The position numbers and the translations under genes were made by a program. Shown here piece after piece: positions 35,110 through 47,354 of a DNA stretch of 64,000 nucleotides (the first letter of the stretch is position 1; every line of letters starts with the position of its first letter). The notes beneath the pieces are model-generated. The model ran no database searches. It was given only the letters and a program-made list of their open reading frames with translations, and had not been told where the DNA came from. The DNA comes from Erythroxylum novogranatense (taxonomy: Eukaryota; Streptophyta; Magnoliopsida; Malpighiales; Erythroxylaceae), in NCBI GenBank assembly GCA_029891385.1, contig JAIWQS010000236.1:1041501-1105500 (forward strand), given 5' to 3'.

Positions 35110-35900
35110 TGGATTTTCGATATTAGAAATGACTGTCCAATGGCACTGGAATTTAGATACATGATTTTAGGAATTTTTAATTTTGAGCCATTGGGATTTT
35201 GGGAGAAATTAGACTAGAAATTGAAAGAAAATTAAATGAAAATTTGAGGGATTGACATGTGGCAAGTGACATGTGTCACTTGCCTACCATGCCTTATTGT
35301 TTTAATTAAAGCCCCTTCTTTTTCTAGCCACTCTCGATACTTCCATAATTAAGACACACAAATCCCTTATTTCTTTCTCCTTCATCCGAAATCTTCATTT
35401 CTCCTCTTCTTCTCGAATTTTCTCCCTCTTTTTAGCTAGAATTGCTACTCATCTTCAATACACAAGAACCCCTCCTATGTTTTGTGCTTTCTCCTCCTTG
35501 TTCACAAAGAAAATACTAACCTAAGCCTCAAGAATGATGATCGTTGGTGGTAGGGAAATTTGGGAAGTTTGTGAGAAGTTAGAGAAATTAAAGAAGGTTG
35601 AAGTTTAAATAGGTAAGATTATGTTTTATGTTAGTTAAATGCATAATTGTGACATCTTGTGCATCAATTGCATGAAGTTGTGCTTTGACTATATGGGTAT
35701 GTTGATTCTTTGATTGATTGATGATTGGTAAATGATGAATTAGAAGTTAATAGATGAGATGTTATGTAGTATTAAGTTTTTTTGGATGGTTAGGAAGGTT
35801 TTTAAATGAGTGTTTATTAATGGGAGATGGTTGAGTGTAGTTGCTGCAAATCTGTGGACTTGTGTTCAAGGATAGGATGTGACTTGTTTATGGTGCATAT
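35110..35900 (+). repeat. 5' LTR of LARD-like element, first part
   Basis: Matches 56327-57117 of the 3' LTR closely from TGGATTTTCG onward. The first about 320 bp present in the 3' LTR (56003-56326) are absent; instead the truncated LTR 31904-35109 abuts. Contains CT-rich sequence (35380-35440). The copia 2 target duplication CATAT is at 35896-35900. No gene. Confidence 0.9.
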
Positions 35901-37992
35901 TGTTGGAGTTATGTAAATATAGTGCCCTAGAAAGCAAGTGTATTTACATGTAACTTTATCTTCTTCAATTACAATTTTGTAATGAAAATATTTATTATTA
36001 ATAAAACAAAAGAGTTTGGTTTTATCTGTATGAGCATTATATATATCTGGTCATAAGGTACCAAGATTCATTTGTAAGTAATATACATATACATAGAGAT
36101 GTATGGGAAACACGATATTATTAGAATCGAATTAATTGATTCACAGTTGAATAATCAAGTTGGTCGTTTGATTATGGTTTAGACTGTAGTGTTGCGATTT
36201 ATCTCCATATAAGTAAAGGAGTTTACTTAAAGGGAATGATGAGTTTCATATCATGATAGTATTAGACTATCGATAATGGCACTATTAAATGAATCTGGAA
36301 TCAAGTATGTTTTCAAGAATAAAGTGGGTCGTTACTTTAATCTTAAAACATACAACTTAAGCATTCGCTTATTATGAACCACAATCTTGATGAGTGGTGA
36401 ACTCATATGTGTTTCATTATAATTCTTGATATGATCGAAATGGATTTTTACAGGTATTAATCCGTGTCTGCATGTTGGAATTATTAATTGAAACATGTAT
36501 CGTGGAACATTCACTCGAATAAAGAGTTTATAGTGTTATCATCTCTTACAGATGTTTTAAGGAGATTTGGTGATTAAGCTGGCGCCATAGTTTGATGGAC
36601 TAGCTACCCATCAAGTATTAACACTAAGATGAGATCTTATGTGTTAATCACCATATAAAGTAAAATGAGAGATCTAGAAGGAAAAACCAACATAAGGGCA
36701 AAGCGGTAATTTTACCCTTTGTTGTGCGGATGGCTATAATAAAGTTATAAATAGGGTTTGCAATTGGACATATTCTCATAATATTTAATAATTCAAGAGT
36801 TCAACTAATTGTCTTTAGTGGAATGACATTTAGTTAATAAGCTAGAATTAATTCAATGAGATTGAATTATTTCGGGCTTATTGGAGCTTGAATTATCAAA
36901 GTCAATAAGATTCCCCACTTGGCTTTAAGGAAGGTTATCAAGCTAAGTAAGAAGTTGTTTGGAGGCTTTAGAAGTCCATAATTGAATGATGGGCTTATAC
37001 TAATTAATGGTTAATTGGAAGCCCATATGTTCATTTAAAATGGGCTTGTTTTGGTTTAATGTAATTGATTAGATTAATTATATTAAAACAATTTTTTTAA
37101 AATGGAGAAGAAGCAATTTCGAAATTGTGTTAGGTTAGATGTGTAACCACATTTGACATTAAAATACTAAATAAAGATGGTCTTTATTATGGTTCATCAT
37201 TATTAAATGGAGTTATGAACTTACCATTAAATGGTTTAATGGTTGGCTTTTAATGTTGGCATGTAACCTATTTGCATTCATTAGATTAAAGATGAAAGAT
37301 GTGCATTAGATGGACCATCTTCCTTCTTTCTTCTTGCCAAAACCGAAATGAGTATTCAATTATAGGTTATGGTCTTTTCAAATAGCCACTTTAAAGATAA
37401 ATGAAGTAAGTCTCATTTATTGGCTATTTGATGAGTGATTAATGTGAAGTGATGCATTGGATGCCTCTCACTCTTTCCATTCATGCATATTTGAAATTGA
37501 GATGTAAGAAAGGGTTCTTGCATGGTTTTAGACATTCTCTCCTTTAATGCAAGGTAGAACCGAAATTCCTAAGTGAAAGAATTGAAAGAGTTTCAATTTT
37601 GGTTCTTCTTCTTCTAAGAAAATCTCCTCCAAATATTTCTTCTCCTTTCCCACCAAAGGTTTTGTTAACCTAGTTGTCCTTGAAGAACAAGTGGTAAATC
37701 TAATTGGTTGAGGATACTACAACAAGGAAGAAGATAGATTGCTAAAGGAAAAGACTCAAAGGCAAAGGATTTGGATATAAGAAGGAGAGGATAAGCAATG
37801 AGGATTTAAAGTCATAGCGAAGGAGTCGGTAATTCCTTTTATCTTGTTCTTGCTTTTATTATCCTTATACCATATCATGTATGGATTAGCATGTTGATTT
37901 GGATATATTGCTTCCGCTGCAAGATGATTTCTTAAAAGTTTTGAAATCTATCGTTTCTCCATACTAAGCATGCTTTCTTTTCCGATCCAACA
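35901..37992 (+). repeat. Copia 2 5' LTR
   Basis: TGTTGGAGTTATG to CCGATCCAACA, 2092 bp, the same length as the 3' LTR. Long stretches are identical to 47355-49446; differences sit in small clusters. No gene is seen inside. Confidence 0.96.
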
Positions 37993-39098
37993 ATTGGTAT
38001 CAAAGCCGGTTTTCATGCATGATTTGGTTCCTATATGGTGGATGCATGGGTTGGCAATATTTTATGTATACTGCATATTTTATGTGATAGAAATATATAT
38101 GGTGTATGTTGCTCTTTTGGTTGTCCATATAAGTTAAATTTTATCTTGTAAGATTTCTTCATTTGGTTGTAACAAGGAGGGTGGTCTATCATCACCATGT
38201 TTCCTCCTTAGTTTCTTTTTCTATTTTATTTGATTTTGTAATGTACAAATTGATGTAATGATGAAGAAGGAGCAGCCATGGATTGAAGAAATGGAAAGGT
38301 AAAATTTTGGTGTATCCTTTTGTGTTTTGGCATAAGTTTTGTGAAAACTAAGTTGCTGGAATTTTTGTTTCAATGAATCATATTTCAGTTATGATTGGAA
38401 AACAAGTGCTGGTTTTTATTTCAAAGAATCCAATTTCGGTTTTGCTAAAATACTAAGTGCTGTTTTTAATTTTCATGAAATGAGTTTCGGTTTTAATAAA
38501 ACAAATGCTGGGATTTTTTGTCAAAACAAAGATTTGGTTTTCTAAAAATCTAGTGCTGGAATTTTATTTTTCAAAATGACAAAATTCTAATTTCATAAAT
38601 GCCATTACATTTTGTTTACCGAATGGGCCGGATCATGTTAGCGAAGAGTTCGAAGCGGAAGATCCAAGATTAAAAAGCATATTTTGGGCCTAAAAGGCTT
38701 GTAATTATTTTATGTTTCTAGGATGGACAATCAAAAGTGGCTTTATTAGTTCATGTGATGAATGGAGAAATGAATGTTTGTAATATGTGATTGCATGTGA
38801 TTGCATGTCATTTAGAAAATTGCCAACCCTAGGCCTTGCCATGCATTCATTATGTATGAGATATATAATGAAACAATATAGGATGGATAATAAATTGCAG
38901 CTAGACAAGATGGTATTTAAAACTTAAAGCCCAAAAAGATTGAGTGGGAGAGGATGCTCCTGTGAGAGTCCACGGTCTCCAAATGATGGCCCGTTTGCAT
39001 GTGGTGAAGTGTTACTCCCCATCGGAGGGCATGGATCCTAGATCTTGCATGGTTTGGGTCTCCTTAAAGATAAGTCCACTTAATGATAGCAAATGTGA
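37993..39098 (+). other. Copia 2 primer-binding site and leader, first part
   Basis: The primer site TTGGTATCAAAGCCGG at 37994-38009 follows the LTR directly. It resembles the initiator-tRNA site. The following 1.1 kb hold no open frame of note and no recognisable domain. At 39098 the leader is cut by a solo LTR and resumes at 43021. Confidence 0.85.
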
Positions 39099-40529
39099 TG
39101 TAACATCCCCTCTCCTATAGGAAGGGTATTTTGGTAATTAGGATGGGTTCGGGACATTTAATTATATCTCGGCATGCGCATGCGCACAAGACATATAGTC
39201 TCTATAATTCTTGACGGGTTGCACATGCACATAGTATACATGCATTCATGTCATTTTAAACTTAGGTTGAAATTGAACTCTTGTGTGAAATTAATGGGGT
39301 AATTGAGTTTGGAAAATTATTTGGACTGTGCCATAAATCGTTTTACATTTTAGGAATTTTAGGAATTTTCTGGATTTTTAGGAAACAATTCTGGACCAAA
39401 TAAATCGCCAATTGGCGAATCGGTCAATTCTCATTAGAAAGATCGCTACCAAAGGGCACGATAATATTGGGTATATTATTTTGGGATGAAAGTAGGGTCA
39501 TTAGAGTTAAATGGAGTAAAACTTTGGATGGATTAAATAAATATATTTTGACTTTTCTTTAAGTAAGAACCAATTATAAGTTGCCATTGAAAAGACATCA
39601 TTAAATGCCTTTCCTCTCAATTCTCGGATATGTATTGTTTTAAAGAAGAAGATGAATTGTTAGGCTATTTAAGGAGCCATCCAGAAACACAAAACACCAA
39701 CCCTTCATTTGCAACCATCGATTTTGCTTTCCTTTTCTCCATTTTCTCCATAGCTTTAAGCTCATTTCTTTGGTCTCATCAAAGCTAGATGATGAGTATG
39801 GTATATACTTGAGAAGGAAAAGGTGGTAGCTTGGTATAAAGGTTAGAAGGTAAAAGTTGGAAGTAGAAGCTTTGAAGGAGAATTGTGTTAGGTAAGTTTC
39901 ATTTAAGTATTTGAGTTTAATGATGTCTTTCATATGGATTAAATGCCATGATAGTGTGGGGTAGTTAATAAATGGGTTTAAAGCATGTATTAGGTTTAGG
40001 TAGGCATTAAAGTGATGGTTATTATGATTTGATGAAAAAGGGATGAGGCTAGGTGAAGATGCATTGAAGTTAATGTTATAGTTTGATTTTGGATTGAATA
40101 GGGATAATTAATTGAGTATTTGAATTGAGGAATTTAGTGCTGCCAATTTTTCAGTGTTAGCCCTAATATATGTATGATGGTATTAATATTTAATTTGTAT
40201 TTATTTTGATGTTTAGTGATGTGAAAAGATATTGGAAGTGTTTGAACTAAGGTTAACATTGAATCTGGAAAATGAGATTTGTAATAGATGTTACTGTTTT
40301 ATTCATAACTTATTGTGTAGAAATGCAAATGAGGTAAGGTTAGTGGCCACTGAAACTTTGGGATGTTGGCTTTAATTTAGTGTGAAATAGGTGTTGTTGA
40401 ATTTCAATAATAGAAGGATGAAATTTTGCATGGAAAGTTACTGTTCCATTGCCTGTGAACAGTAACCGCAACCATGACATCTGAGTTTTGTTGATTTGTA
40501 TGAATTAATTGAGATGGAATTAGGGAGAA

Positions 40530-41330
40530 TGGTCTTCATGGAAGTTGTATTATATTTGATTATCTTTCCATTGCTACCGATCTTGCTATTTTTGGAATTG
40601 TGTGTTGGGAGATATGAATTGATTACTAATGGCTGGTTTTGAGCATTTTGGATGAAACCTAGTTTAAGTGTGATTTTGTGAGTTTACTGATTTGAGGCAA
40701 TTTTAACATTTTATGTGGACTGAATTGGTGTGAGTGAGCTTCTGAAAGTTGTAGAGGAAGAGATTATCTTGAAATTGATATTTGGTATGTAATTTTAGAA
40801 GTCAGAATTGGGAGATATGATTTTCAAAACTGATCCTACATTAGGTTATGAATGGCTGATGACAACAGAAACTTCCATAACAGTTTTCAAATGGTTAGAG
40901 ATCGAATTGGATGATGAGTGCTTCATGAAAATTAAGTTTAAGATGTTATCTTTACAGGGATATAAAGTTCTGATTTTATTGACTTGTATACTGGAAGTTA
41001 TGCTTGTTGTAAGGTTACTGCCCAAATTGAAGGTTTTCAGGGACAGTAACATTAGATGAATTAATTGACTTGGTTTGCAATAGAATTTGATTTTGGGTTG
41101 TTCATGAAAGTTGTTGAGGACATTGTGAACTTGTTGACCATATTTTTGTGGTAATTTATTACTGAAGAATCAGTGAGTTATGACATTGAAAATATACTGC
41201 CCTGTGTTGATGAAAATTTAGTAGGCAGAAGGTTTGATGGGTTATTTGATACCCTTAGGATTGGATTTGATTTTTTTGGTCTTCTTGAGAGTTGTAGAGC
41301 TTTGCATAAGCTTTCCAATGAGGTATAGTG
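40530..41330 (+). repeat. Five degenerate sub-repeats of about 180 bp
   Basis: The phrase 'TTCATGAAAGTTGTAGAG' and variants recurs at 40541, 40744, 40927, 41107 and 41288 (position of GAAAG or its variant), spacing 203, 183, 180 and 181 bp. The intervening text is also alignable ('CTTTCCAATGAGGTA', 'GGAGATATGA'). Confidence 0.88.
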
Positions 41331-41399
41331 GGTATTTTTCTGAATTGTGTGCTAAAAGTTAGAGTGGATGGAAATTAAGATTGAAATCTGGAAAAAAAA

Positions 41400-41550
41400 A
41401 AAGGCGAGTAGCGGTGGAAACTCTTGCGCCTCATGAGGCGACGTTTAGCCTCGAGAGGCGAGATTTAGAGGCTGGTCGCGAGGCGACGCCTCGCCTCGAT
41501 GACAGTGAGGCGATTCGCCTCGCTGGCGGCGTCTCGCCCATGCATGAGGC
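41400..41550. repeat. CpG-rich module of GCCTC/GAGGC words
   Basis: Within about 150 bp, GAGGCG, GCCTCG and CGAGGC-type words recur more than ten times on both strands, for example GAGGCGACGCCTCGCCTCG. Each pair can form a small hairpin. The sequence is flanked by A-rich and AT-rich sequence. Confidence 0.88.
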
Positions 41551-43020
41551 GTTCAAATATATATGTATATATAATTATTTTATTTTGATTATTATTTGTT
41601 ATTAAAAGGTACAATTGTTCTTTGTCAATTTCTTTCCCGTCCGACGTCCGATTGACCTGATTCCAGAGGCATCGGATTCGTTGAATATTTAATTTCATTT
41701 TCTGAGAAATCGGGAATTTTAGGCGGAATTTGAGCGTAGCCTATCGAGCCGGAACTTGTAAACACTGTTTTATTTAATTGGGGACCTATAGAGGTCCGAA
41801 TTGCGCCGTCGGCGCCTATGGATTTCTAATTTTCATAGAATTTTATTATGGGAAATATTGGATTAGGGCCGGATTTCCATGAACATGCATTATATACATT
41901 TTTGATTTCATGTGCATTGTTTAATCATTTACATCAATGGTAATAGTTATTCATTTAATTTGTTATAGAGGCTCGGTGGACCATCGTTCCACGAAATTGG
42001 CGAGAGACTTCCGGCGTTAGCGTGGAAGTTATTAGGTGAGTAACCTAGTTGGTTATTCCAATCTATGTGTTAGCGTGAATTGATTGCCTACGGGAATACA
42101 TGAATTATTGTTGTGACTGGCGCCTACGGGGATTACATGAATTATAAGCGTGATTGATTGCCTACGGAATTATGTGGTATTCTTGTTGTGAATTTACATG
42201 AGGTAACTGTTTAATTGAATTGAATATTGGACGTGAAATACCATGTTTCTTGTTGTGAAACATGTGCATTCATGCACAAATACATCATCTTGTTAAAAGG
42301 AAAATTGTGAACCGAGGCGCCATCAGATGAACCGAGCCTAGAGCTCGATATCTTGAATCGAGCCTCGAGCTCGACGGAGATAATTCTCCCAGACGCGTCT
42401 ATCTTGATCAACGTTATGCGCTCGGTCACAATCTGAAATGAATGAAAAAGAGTCACGTGTGCATTGCATCTTGGATTCTATATCGACAATATTTTTTTAA
42501 GCGGGTGTATATTTCTTGTCTTGCGGATTGTAATTATTACGTGGATGTATTCATGTTGTGTTTTGTATAATTCTGCGTATATCTTTGTTTCATGCTTATA
42601 TGATGCATGAATTGGGAGAACCATCGATGATGGTTTCTCGTTGAGTTCGCAAACTCACCCAAAATTGCAACTTATTTTTCGGCCTAGCATAGGCAGATAG
42701 CTCCTCGGGAGATGTAGAGCGTATCTGATGGATTGGCGAGAAAAGCAATGGCTCAAAGGTCGGTCATTGGGCTTTCTTTGGAGGCCGATAGTTAGATCTG
42801 GTTGTTACAAGATCTGAGATGTGAATCATGTAACTTAAAAAGTATTGACAATTGTGAATTATTAAGTTTTGAATGAATGAAATGGAATCTAGTTTGGTTT
42901 TAAAAGTAGCGATTTCTTATTCTTGTCTTATGATTGTGATGCCATGAGGAGTGTAGTGGTTGTTGTCGGTAGTGGTCTCTTGTCGTAGGATATGTATCGG
43001 AATGACTACAGGCGTTACAG

Positions 43021-43433
43021 TGGATACCCTATGGGGGCGCTATATGTGACCTCCACCGAGGCATGATTTGTAGATATCTTTAGTGAATGAATCAAATGGT
43101 TATACACTCAACATTTTTATCAATAAACGCCCACCGTAGCTCTGTTGGTAAAAGTATAGACCAAATTAAGACGCTTCTTAAAAATTGGGCATGAGATGCT
43201 TGGTAGTTTTTGAGTGGGAGGGTCCAGTTTTTCTTTTAATAGATAAGATGACCCACCGTCACTTAGTCGTTATAGATAAGAAAATAACCGTCAGTATAAT
43301 GTTTTAATTTTTAAGTTTTGTTAAATCTATCATCATGCATACATGCATCATGATTTTATTCAAAGTTCCATAAATTGTTGACTAGTATGCTCATGTTTTA
43401 ATAATTTATATTTTCGACATAATCAACCACAAA
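43021..43433 (+). other. Copia 2 leader, second part
   Basis: Non-coding sequence from the end of the solo LTR to the gag start at 43434. A stretch near 43133-43165 (TAGCTCTGTTGGTAAAAG) resembles a tRNA A box, but no B box or cloverleaf follows. Nothing else recognised. Confidence 0.7.
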
Positions 43434-44240
43434 ATGAATCCACTCACCCCGCTTCTTGACTAATAACAAATTGGAAAATGGAGACAAGTTTAATGAATGG
43501 AGCGTAACCTTGACATTGTTCTTCAATATGAGCGTATTTCATGGGTGTTAGCGAAAATGAGCTACACCTCTAAGTGGAGATGCAACTCTTGAGCAAGTCC
43601 AACAACATGAGTGTTGGCAGAATGTTGACAAGACTACTAAGTGTTATATTCTGGCTTCGTCAAGCGACATGTTGGAAAAGCAAATTGCTTGTATGAAAAC
43701 TGCTAGTGCAATGGTCCATCACCTACATGAGATGTTTGGTGTGAGGACTAGGTCTGCAAGAGTGAAAGCTATCCAAACCTTTCATAATCTTAGGCGAAAC
43801 ACGGTGAACCAAGTGCGGGATTACATGATGAAGGTAATCTCTGCGGTCCTTTGAGGCTCGATGCTTAGGCGGATATGGATGTGGACACGCAGATGATTAT
43901 GATCATCAATAGCTTAAACTCTTCTTTTCAGCAGTTTAAGTTGGACTATGAGCTCAACAGCTAGGATTACACCTTGAGTGAGTTGATGAATACCCTCCAG
44001 AGCACGGAGGAAATATTGAATATTAAGGCTCATGGGCCAGAAGCTAATGTAGCTTCTTCTTCTAAGCCAAGGTAAGGGCAAGGAAAGAAGAAGGGTCCAA
44101 TGAAAAGAAGGCCCAAATAGGGTCAAGGCCAAACCCATGAAAAAGAAGGCCAAAGAGAACATCAAAGGAAAGTGTTTCCCTTTGTGATGAGATGGGCCGC
44201 TGAAAAGAAAGCTGTCCGATCTACCTAGAGTCCCTCAAAA
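43434..44240 (+). pseudogene. Copia 2 gag
   Basis: ATG at 43434-43436 gives MNPLTPLLD; after a frame change come NNKLENGDKFNEW and a capsid start. The open segment 43669-43854 reads MLEKQIACMKTASAMVHHLH and EMFGVRTRSARVKA, the UBN2-type capsid core. Further down are RVISAL-like and NSYELN-like pieces and a Lys/Pro/Gly-rich tail near 44060-44170. A zinc knuckle is reduced to GKCFPL near 44165-44185. Stops and frame changes are present throughout. Confidence 0.87.
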
Positions 44241-44640
44241 GCAAACAAGGTATGGGCTTCCTAAGTTTGTTAGGAACTAGAAATGTGGCGATTTATCTAC
44301 TTCTTGGATATTAGATTCAGGAGCCACTAACCATGTTTGTAATTCTTTGCGGGGTTCCAAAGAAAGGAAAAGACTTCCTAAAGGCCGTTTCAAGTTAAGA
44401 TAGCGAGATGGTTCCTATGTTTCAGCGAGAATCGGTGGGAGTAGTTATCTTGGACTTTCCTAGTGGTCATAGGTTATATTTGGAAGATGTTTATTACATG
44501 CCAATGATTGTAAGGAACATGATTTCATTTTTTGTCTAATAAAATCTGGCTATTCCTTATATTTTGAAAAGGTTGTTTCAATATATGAGAATAAAATTTT
44601 ATTTGTGAAGCGATAATTAAACATGGATTGTTTTTATAGA
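44241..44640 (+). pseudogene. Copia 2 protease
   Basis: SWILDSGATNHVCNSL at about 44300-44350 is the active-site region of a copia aspartic protease, with the catalytic Asp codon at 44314-44316. Downstream YLEDVYYMP-like and NMISF pieces are in another frame (44480-44530), before the pre-integrase domain. Internal stops near 44400 break it. Confidence 0.88.
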
Positions 44641-45780
44641 ACCTATGAAAGGCTCACTAAACACCACTGTAATTGATAAAACCAAGACAATCCAATATCT
44701 CTAGCATTAATTCAAAGTATCTGTGGCATCTAAGGATGGGTCATATCAATCGGAAAAGACTTGAGCTAGTAAAGGATGGGATCCTATGGGCTTGGATAGT
44801 GATCCATTACCCACCTGTGAATCTTGTATTGAAGGAAAATGACAAAAGCCTCATTTCCTTCTAAAGGAAGCGATTTGAATCCACATTGGACATGGTACAT
44901 CTTGATGTGTGTGGGCCCATGAATGTACAAGCTAGAGGAGGTTATGAATATTTCATAACTTTTATAGATGATTACTCGAAGACATGGCTATTTGTATTTG
45001 ATGCAAAAAGAGTGAATCTTTTGAAAAGTTCAAAGAATTCAAAGTCAAGTGAGAAGCAACTTGGCAAGCCATTAAAAGCAGTTTCGATCGGATCGAGGTG
45101 GTGAGTATTTATCCGGAGAGTTCCAGCAATATTTAATTGACAATGGAATTGTTTCCAATTTGTCGACTCCTCGTACACCTCAGCAGAATGGTGTAGGCAG
45201 AGGAGAAATAGAACTCTATTGGAAATGGTAAGATCAATGATGTCCTATGCTAGCCTTCCAGAATCGTTACGGGGATATGCCATACAACGACAACATATCT
45301 TCTTAACTTTGCTCCATCCAAATCGGTGCCTAAAACACCTAGGGAGTTGTGGACTGGCCGAGTGCCTTCATTGAGGCACTTGAGGACTTGGGGCTATCCA
45401 GCCCATGTTCTAAAGCCTGAATCCACAAAGATGGAACCAAGGTCAGAAGTATGTTTGTTTGTAGGATATCCCACGGAACTCGAGGTACTATTTTTACAGT
45501 CCTCATGATAGGAAGGTATTTGTGTCGACAAATGCAAACTTCTTAGAGGAAGAGTTTGTGAGAAATCACAAAGGAAGAAGTGAAGTAGTACTAAAGGAGT
45601 TAGCAATTTCATCCAAACCAATAGTTGTTTTGGATATGACAGAACAAGATGTCGAAATGGATTCAAGAGTTGAATCATAAGTGCAACCTGAACATCAAGA
45701 TGTGCCTAGACGTAGTGGGAGGGTTGTGAGACAACCAGATAGGTATCTAGGTTTAGGAGAAGGCTTAATTGCCATCTCAG
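44641..45780 (+). pseudogene. Copia 2 integrase
   Basis: Pre-integrase: KYLWHLRMGHINRKRLE in 44673-44864. Core: DMVHLDVCGPMNVQARGG and YEYFITFIDDYSKTW in 44886-45104 (first catalytic Asp region), and TPRTPQQNGVG with a damaged following block near 45170-45215. C-terminal part: PKTPRELWTGRVPSLRHL and LFVGYPTE in 45326-45508. Frames change at about 44850, 45060, 45200 and 45480. The order is complete but non-functional as read. Confidence 0.92.
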
Positions 45781-46640
45781 ACCAAGAAGAAATAGATCCC
45801 GTTACGTATACATAGGCTATTAATGATGTTGATGCAGGAAAATGGCTCAAGGCAATGGAATCGGAAATAGATTCTATGTATACTAATGAAGTCTAGGTCC
45901 TTCTAGATCTACCACCAGGTCTAAAAACCATAGGGTGTAAATGGATCTACAAAAGGAAAAGGGGATCAGATGGAAAGGTAGAGACCTTTAAAACTAGATT
46001 GGTAGTTAAAGGCTATACTCAAAAGGAGGGTATAGACTACGAGGAGACTTTTTCTCCGATTGCCATGGTTAAGTCCATCAGATTCTTTTGGCCATAGCAG
46101 ACTATTTCGATTATGAAATATGGCAAATGGATGTCAAGACCGCATTTCGAATGGAGATCTTGAGGAGACCATTTATATGGCCCAACCGAAGGATTCATTG
46201 AGCTAGGTAATGAGCATAAGGTTTGCAAGTTGCAAAGGTCCATTTATGGACTTAAGCAAGCATCTAGGTCTTGGAACATTAGGTTTGATAAGGCTATCAA
46301 AACCTATGGGTTCATACAAAACCTAGATGAGCCTTGTTTTTACAAAAGAATACAAGAAGGTAAGGTTACTTTCCTAATCACGTATGTTGATGACATTACG
46401 CTCATTGGGAATGATGTGGAATGTTATCTGCGGTTAAGGATGGTGAATGAGCAGTTTTCAATGAAGGATTTGGAGAGGCTACCTATGTTATAGGATCAAA
46501 CTTATAAGGGATCGTAAGAACAAGAAGATAGTTTTGTCACAACTAACCTACATTGAGAATATGCTCGATAAGTTTGCCATGCAAGATTCCAAGAGGGTTT
46601 CACTCCTACTAGACATGGAATCAAACTTTCAAAGGAACAA
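45781..46640 (+). pseudogene. Copia 2 reverse transcriptase
   Basis: Starts with the [18 protein letters not shown] block (45909-45965), then [20 protein letters not shown] (45990-46050), a broken stretch, and the open segment 46230-46493 with QRSIYGLKQASRSWNIRFD and the catalytic YVDD at 46383-46394, followed by FSMKDLE. Stops near 46095 and 46145 and a frame change near 46480 disrupt it. Copia order (after integrase) is clear. Confidence 0.93.
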
Positions 46641-47340
46641 GCACCTAAAACCCAAGAGGAGGTTGAGCGATGCGTAACATTCCATATGCTTGGCTAGTTG
46701 GTAGTTTGATGTATGCAATGTTGTGCACTAGACCGGATATCATTACACGATGGGACCGGTAGCGATTTCAGTCCAATCGAGAATGGAACATTGGATCTGC
46801 GGTTAAGTGTATATTAAGTATCTTCGTAGACGAAGAACTTAATGCTTATTTACTCTGAAGTAATCTTATTCCGACGGGATATCGGATTCGATTTCAATCG
46901 ATGTTGATTCAAGAAATCAACTTCGGTTCTATATTTACTTTGGAGGTGGAGCCATAGTTTGGAGGAGTGTCAAGCAATCTTGTATTGTTGATTCGACTAT
47001 GGAGGTTGAGTATGTTGCTGCTTGTGAAGCAGAAAGGAAGCGATCTAGTTAGGAAGTTCTAAATGATTTGGAGGTAGTTCAGAGGCGAAAAAGCCATTAC
47101 ACTTTATTGTGATAATAGTAGGCAAAGTGGCTAATTCTAAAAACCTCGGAACCACAAAGTCGCCAAACACATTGGCGAAAGTATCATCTCATAAGGAGAT
47201 AATACAACGTGGAGAAGTGGATGTGGTAAAGATTCCTACTGAGCAAAACCTTGCGATCCGTTCACAAAGACATTGACTCAAAAGAGATTTGAGGGTCACC
47301 TAGAAGGGATGGGAATGAAGGATATGTCAAACTTGCTTTA
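46641..47340 (+). pseudogene. Copia 2 RNase H
   Basis: MYAMLCTRPDI near 46709-46742 marks the connection from reverse transcriptase. GGGAIVWRSVKQSCIVDST and MEVEYVAACEAE near 46943-47035 are the RNase H core and its SxxEYxA-type motif. Later pieces include LYCDNS-like sequence near 47105. Many short deletions change the frame, so this is a remnant. It ends just before the polypurine tract. Confidence 0.87.
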
Positions 47341-47354
47341 GGAAAGTGGGAGAT
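47341..47354 (+). other. Copia 2 polypurine tract
   Basis: GGAAAGTGGGAGAT directly before the LTR start TGTTGGAG; the standard plus-strand primer of plant copia elements. Confidence 0.92.

Larger units (their letters stand above)
39099..43020 (+). repeat. Solo LTR, 3922 bp, inside copia 2 leader
   Basis: TGTAACATCCCC to GGCGTTACA. The flanks are TGTGA on the left and GTGGA on the right; a GTGGA duplication that lost one G on the left would explain this. Related to the LARD LTRs (similar start, same GTTCGCAAACTCACC block near the 3' end at about 42646) and, in opposite orientation, to 27769-30432. It contains five sub-repeats (40530-41330) and a CpG-rich module (41400-41550). The longer open frames inside fall in the sub-repeats and are not gene-like. 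Confidence 0.85.

Noticed and set aside
43133..43165. tRNA-like A box (TAGCTCTGTTGGTAAAAG) as a tRNA or SINE head
   Set aside because: No B box at the right distance, no acceptor stem pairing and no poly-A or poly-T tail nearby.
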